A stretch of 64,000 bases of DNA. Origin: Pratylenchus scribneri. Its lineage: Eukaryota > Nematoda > Chromadorea > Rhabditida > Pratylenchidae. Below the pieces are notes generated by a model, which was given only the letters and a program-made list of their open reading frames with translations, was not told where the DNA came from and ran no database searches. The position numbers and the translations under genes are program-made. Location: NCBI GenBank assembly GCA_030063045.1, contig JAQSEB010000142.1, positions 1,302,001 through 1,366,000 of the forward strand. The letters are read 5' to 3'. Positions 59,129-64,000 of this stretch are shown one piece after another. Position 1 is the stretch's first letter. Every line of letters starts with the position of its first letter.

Positions 59129-61568
59129 TCAATGTCTGGACAGATATTTTCTTTTAGCCATTATTCTTCTATATTTGTCCATTTGTTCATCGTCAAAATC
59201 GAAAAGTGCGCGAATGCCTTTATCCAATTCGGCCATTTGTGGATCTACCAGCCCAATGTCATTTTTGTTGTGTTTTTTCACTTTAGGTCGTTTCAAATTT
59301 GTTCTTTGTTGGAAGGGCAAAGGCATCTTTGGATATTTATACTCATTTTGATTTGAATTTTGCATTTTGGCTGACATTTTTGGATATTGTTGAAAAAATG
59401 CTGGCTTTTTGTTGACAAATTGTGGTTGAATTCCTTTTTGATTCAACCTATGGCCAGCAGGGGAAATGCCATTTGGAATGGGAAGAGCACGGAAAACATC
59501 TTCAAAAATGGAAAATTTAAAAAAGGTAAAAATGAAAAAAAAATTCTAGAAATCGTCGAATTATTGGGGGTCATAGTCATACCTTTTTGTTTTGGGACAA
59601 AGGTCACGGACCGAACAAATGAGGACTTTTTGTTGATGGATTGTGTTACCAATTTTGGCCGCATTTTTTGTACAACTGAAGAATTTGAAGTGAGAGGAGC
59701 AACGAAAGCACCTTAATAAATGAAAATTAAAAATACAGCAAAAAAAATCGAAAAATTGATATTCCATTTTACTAATTAAAAGAGGGGGGGGGGTTGCCGA
59801 GATATCGATTTTTTGATTATAACTTGTTAGTGTTTGATCCCAGAACCACAAACCTCATAACCATTTTGGTTCATTCTCTTTTATTTTTGAACCAAACCCC
59901 AACAAACTATATATCAATCGACGCATCTCGATAAGCTCTATAAAATGGTTATAAGATTTGGGGTTCTAGTTCTGGGATCAAGCACTAACAAGTTATAATC
60001 AAAAAACCGATCTCTCGGCAAAAGAACCCAAATCTCTCGGCAAAAAAACCTTTTCTCATTAAAAGATTTCAAAAATTTACTCGACTCTTACATAAATTTA
60101 TATTCCTAATTATCTAGGCTAGGATTAGAATACCCAAAATATTCGGTGAAATTAGACGGAAATAATAAATTAAATAAAAAACATTTTTTTTCAAATTTAT
60201 TAGACAAAAATATACTTATGTTGATGAATTGTTTTGGAATTTGGGCCGGTTCCTCCAAAATTATGGTCTCTGTCCCACCATGTTTCAACAAAATTTCGGC
60301 CATTTGTTTGCGCAACCAAGGCAATGCTCGTAGTGGGAAAAATGTCCCCCATTCTTTCGCATTAATTTTATTGATAGCATTAAGTCGAAGGCTAATTTGC
60401 TTATCAATCTCATCATTCTCCGGCTTTATAAAAAGAATTAATTCCAATTGGAATTTGTGGTATAGGCCAATCACTTCGACACTTTTCAATTTCAATCTAC
60501 TTCCGAGTTGATGATGGTTAACAACGTCATGTTCGGCTTTTGATTGGGTAACTGGAAAAAATTTAATTATATAAACAAAATTTAATAAATTATAAATGAA
60601 AAATTTAATAATTAAGTTCTCTTTTATGAAAATTAGTTGTATTTTATAACATTCTTTTTTAATAAATGGGTGCTATGTCATTTCCTGAATAGTGCAAATG
60701 TGGACGTTTTCTACTTACACGGCCTTTTGTCTATTCAGGAATCGACCCGTACGAATAAATGTATATTCCACAATTGAATAATATTATTTATGATTATTCG
60801 GAATATGCTTTGTTTGGTTTTTTAAATAAATTTTCAAATTATTCAAATTTGCCATAAAAAGCTTTATAAAATAAACTTTGTATATTGTGGAATTTTTGTT
60901 CAAAATTTTCTGCCGCCAATTCCAAAATGAGTTCATCCAATGCCCGAACAAATGCATAGGCATCTTCTGGCATCGGAATTTTGGTGAAATTGAAGTATTT
61001 ATCATTTTTTAGCAGCTGTAATTTACATTTTAATAGGCTAAATATAAACTAAAAATACCCACATTAATTTGGAGGAATTTAAAGCCTTTTCTGCCTTTTA
61101 GCAATCTAAGTTGCAATTGTTTTTTATTGTAAATGTCCAATTGAAAGAATCGAATCTCTATATCTTCAATGAGTTTTTCTGTCCCTTCCAAATTTTGTTG
61201 CTGCTCTTTTTGCTTGATTAGATTATTTGTTGGTGTTTCTTGCGTCAAAATAGTAGTTGAAGAAGAGTTTATTGTACTTTCGATTGAGTGAGTATCAATG
61301 CCACCATTTAAAATAGAGAATTGATAGCGTTGGCACAACTGAATGAAATCAATTTAAATTTAAAGCTTTTGGATTGAATTTTTAAATTTTTATATTTAAA
61401 AAAAACCTCTTGATGTTTAATGCAAGAATGGCCGTTCCTGCTCAGAATTTTCGAGAATTGTCCGCCATATATTGTTCTTAATTTATGCCAGTTTGAGTGA
61501 AGGATTTTGCCACAAATAAATTTGTTGACGTGGAATAATTGAGAGCGAAAATGGCGTGTGTGGAACAT
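59129..61568 (-). CDS. Pur-like family gene, copy 5 (intact, six exons)
   Basis: Exons: 61568-61407, 61338-61063, 61015-60877, 60551-60216, 59711-59583, 59499-59129. All are in phase; 470 aa with stop TGA/TAA at 59129. Leader exon MFHTRHFRSQLFHVNKFICG (basic, no acidic residue). Module 1: QLRLLKGRKGFKFLQI, then PEDAYAFVRALDELILELAA. Module 2: VEVIGLYHKFQLELILFIKP, then LPWLRKQMAEILLKHGG. Exon 5 is specific (VTQSINKKSSFVRS). The last exon is Gln/Asn-rich and ends LFDFDDEQMDKYRR. Same proposed fold and caveats as copy 3. A family A palindrome lies in intron 4. Confidence 0.6.
59827..59960. repeat. Palindromic MITE, family A-like
   Basis: Hairpin with GTTAGTGTTTGATCCCAGAA near the left and its complement TTCTGGGATCAAGCACTAAC near 59,970. 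It contains CAATCGACGCATCTCGATAA. In intron 4 of copy 5. Confidence 0.5.
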
Positions 61569-61639
61569 TTGTATTGGCTTTAAATATTCTAAAAATTATA
61601 CATACAATTTAAGTTCATGAATTAAATTTTTTTAAGGAA

Positions 61640-62109
61640 ATTGGTTCAGTCTAATAACAATAACCGCCATTTATTTTGGAAAATAATTCGCATAAGTAAC
61701 TAAAAATAGGGATTTTTGTGCATGTTAGTTTTTGAGTGTAGAGATTTTTATTGTAGGAATAGGAGGGATTTTGGATTGCATTGGATTGTTATTTATCATT
61801 TATCAATTTTTTATCCAGACCTTTTATTTTAATCCTAGGAATTTTAGCTCAAATAAATTATATCAAATGTAAATGCTTTGATGCTTTGATCGACAAATTT
61901 TAATTTCTTTAAAATATTATTTTATGTTTGATATTCAATCTACTATTTAGCCATTATTTTTTTTTAAAAATGAAAATGCTTTGCACCCGACATTTATGTT
62001 ATCATCTATTCCATGACAATAAACCGAGCAGCAAAATCTTCTCAAACTGGCTATTTGGCAGTGTAGGAATTAAGCACTGCTATTGAGCCAACGGCGGGCA
62101 AAATGTTAG
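61640..62109. other. Intergenic, nothing recognised
   Basis: AT-rich spacer between the minus-strand cluster and the tRNA-like sequence. No exon-like open stretch with matches to the family. Confidence 0.5.
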
Positions 62110-62179
62110 GCACCAGGCAGGATTCAAACCCGCGACGTCCTCACATACCGTGAGTCTCTACCAACTGAGCCACTGGTGC
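62110..62179 (-). tRNA. tRNA-like sequence (pseudogene or SINE head)
   Basis: On the minus strand a perfect 7-bp acceptor stem (GCACCAG/CTGGTGC), a D-arm with A-box TGGCTCAGTTGGTAGAG and a good T-arm (GCGGG, TTTGAAT, CCTGC) with a B-box are present. The anticodon arm is abnormal: CTCA/TGAG with loop CGGTATG, lacking U33 (GTA in the anticodon position), and the total is 70 nt. It is therefore more likely a tRNA pseudogene or SINE head than a working tRNA. Confidence 0.45.
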
Positions 62180-62373
62180 ACATTCACCCAGCAGTCTTCC
62201 TTTCTTTTCCATCCTCCCCGTTCTTTTCCACTCCCCCATCCTTGGGACTTGAAGGGAATCCCAACAGCAGTCAATTTATGCAAATTCAGAATATAAATTC
62301 CAAATGTAATATTCATATTCACATCCAGCCTCAACAGGTTTTTAAATAAAAATGGGTATAAAAATGTCAATGG

Positions 62374-62721
62374 CAAAGGCGTAGCCAAGATTTTTTTTTT
62401 TTGGGGGGGGGGGGGGCTAAGGCGAAAAAAATTTTTTTTGGGTAAACTTTTTTCAAAAAAGGTGAAATTGCGAGCGCCGATAGGCGCGAGCGAAATTTTT
62501 ACTAATTTTTAGACTTAAAAGACCGAAAATTTCGAAAAAAAATTGGGTATAATTATACTAAAACTTAAATTTGCGAGCGCCGATAGGCGCGAGCGCAAAA
62601 TTTTTTTAATATTTAGTATAATCTTTGAAGAAAAATTGCCAATTTTTTCCCTTTCTTTGGATTTGGGGGGGGGGGGGGGGCTCTAGCCCCCCCCCCCAGC
62701 CCCCCCTTGGCTACGCCCTTG
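62374..62721. mobile_element. hAT-type MITE, TIR CAARGGCGTAGCCAAG
   Basis: 348 bp; exact 8-bp target duplication GTCAATGG at 62366-62373 and 62722-62729. G runs at both inner ends and two GCGAGCGCCGATAGGCGCGA blocks inside, shared with the element at 53,241 although the terminal repeats differ. Confidence 0.85.
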
Positions 62722-62897
62722 GTCAATGGTATTTCTCATAATTTCGATGTTTTCACTGTTTTTATTACTCTAAAAAGATATTTAAATATTAATAGTCAAA
62801 AAAATATATGGGCCAATACAAAAATTTACAATGCTTTTGCTTTTAAAAATGGAGTACCGAAATATTCGCTAATTTAAGAGAAAAAATTGTTTTTCAG

Positions 62898-64000
62898 CTC
62901 CAATATGAACGCTGTCAATTTTACAAGAGAATATATACCAATGATCATCTTTCCAGCCCTGACAATCATTTGGATTTGGAGAGTCAATTTCTTTGGCTGG
63001 ACCCAAATAAAAGAAGGAATGTGAGACTACGAATTAGTAAAGGTAAAAGCGGCAACAAATACTTCCATATCAGTGTGAGGATATTTAATAATTTATGAGC
63101 ATTTTATACATATTTAGTCATACAAATATGGCAAATACGATGACTTCCCCAACATTCTGGTCCCGAAAGATGCCTATTCATTTGTGCGAGCATTGGATGA
63201 ACATATTGGGGAATTGGCGGCGGAAAATTTTGAACAAAAATTGCAAATTCAAGGTTTGAAGAACATACAAATTTCTTAAGGACGCAAATTAATTTGCCGA
63301 GAGATCACTCTCTTCTCTTGTGCTCGAAGCTTGATCATGGGCCGCTGGGCCGATAAACCGTACACCCATTTTATAGAGCTCATCGAGACGCGTCGATTTT
63401 CCGAGTTTGGCCGAAATCAAAAGTATTAAACAATCTAAACCATATTTTGGTTTTTGATTTATAACCTCTTGGCTTTGAAACCAAAACCGAACAAATTTTA
63501 CATCAATAGACGCTTCTCGGTGAGATCTATAAAGTGGCTAAATGGTTTGGGGTCTTAGAATCAAGCACAAGATAGTTATATTCAAAAAACTGATCTCTCG
63601 ACAAAATAATGCATTTTCTCGGCAAAATAATATTATCTCATTTCTTTTTTCTTAATTTTACACTCAATGAATGAGACAATTGTGAAGAATCCTTGATCAT
63701 ATTATCGATTTCTAGATTCCCAATCAACCATTGAAATTGCCTATGATGGCCATCAAACATTGAAAACTGTCGAATTTACTGGCTTATTCCACAAATTTCA
63801 ATTGGAATTATGGTTTTTTCCAAAAACGGACAAAATAAATGATCGAATGCAAAGTTCATCACTATCACTGGGACTTATTGCCTTTCACAAAATCACTATG
63901 AAAAAAATTATAAGGAATTTAAATTTAAAAGCATTGCCATGGTTGCGCAAACAAATGGCCGAAATGTTGACAAAATATGATGGAACAGAGGAAATTGAGA
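62898..64000 (+). CDS. Pur-like family gene, copy 6 (inverted, partial)
   Basis: Opposite in strand to the other copies. Exons 62898-63074, 63118-63253 and 63716 to the window edge are in phase with GT..AG junctions. They encode ESQFLWLDPNKRRNVRLRIS and KGKSGNKYFHI, then PKDAYSFVRALDEHIGELAA, then the second module (VEFTGLFHKFQLELWF, LPWLRKQMAEMLTKYDG), cut by the end of the window. No leader exon was found upstream; a MITE occupies that space, so the 5' end may be missing. Confidence 0.6.
63355..63545. repeat. Palindromic MITE, family A
   Basis: Copy with CATCGAGACGCGTCGATTTT and the complementary arm ATAGACGCTTCTCGGTGAGA; in intron 3 of copy 6. Confidence 0.5.

Overview
The window is eukaryotic and AT-rich, with short GT..AG introns (several of 45-60 bp), dispersed small inverted-repeat elements and a large satellite. 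The host looks like a nematode: the host exons have that compact structure, and the transposon carries a PAZ domain that reads most like a worm-type (WAGO-like) Argonaute. I cannot name the species.

Layout. 1-18,888 is one 68-bp satellite array with larger-scale duplicated blocks. 19,030-21,969 (minus) is a nine-exon gene for a small SANT plus chromodomain protein. 24,197-25,332 (minus) is a truncated member of a host gene family that recurs at 51.7-64 kb. A gene for the replication factor Mcm10 (minus, 12 exons, all splice phases consistent) runs from 51,517 down to 25,530. It is split because a complete 20,043-bp Polinton/Maverick (28,037-48,079) sits in its seventh intron. That element has near-identical terminal inverted repeats starting 5'-AG and a perfect 6-bp target duplication, GCTATG.

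The Polinton. The plus strand of its left half carries the virion module: an unknown protein, A32/FtsK-type packaging ATPase, a small conserved protein, a basic repeat-rich protein, a DD35E integrase with C-terminal chromodomain, a very long penton-like protein with a mucin-like insert, a pVI-like protein, the double-jelly-roll major capsid protein, a small membrane protein and a frameshifted adenain-like protease. The right half (mostly minus) carries a PAZ-domain/zinc-knuckle protein, a possible NAD-glycohydrolase-fold protein (plus strand), a small zinc-ribbon protein, two stand-alone genes derived from DNA polymerase B, and a badly deleted polB. Several genes have a TATATAAG-type promoter, and two right-half promoters combine TGACGTCA with a GC box. 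The most novel item is the PAZ-only protein: no PIWI domain, four CxxCGxxH knuckles, its own TATA box. It could act as a transposon-borne binder of small-RNA 3' ends.

Right flank (48.1-64 kb). It holds the 5' exons of mcm10 and then a cluster of at least four paralogous genes (three minus, one plus) encoding proteins with two Pur-alpha-like beta-beta-alpha modules. Two copies look intact and two carry frameshifts. Introns are littered with MITEs, several with exact 8-bp target duplications (hAT-type). A tRNA-like sequence lies near 62.1 kb.
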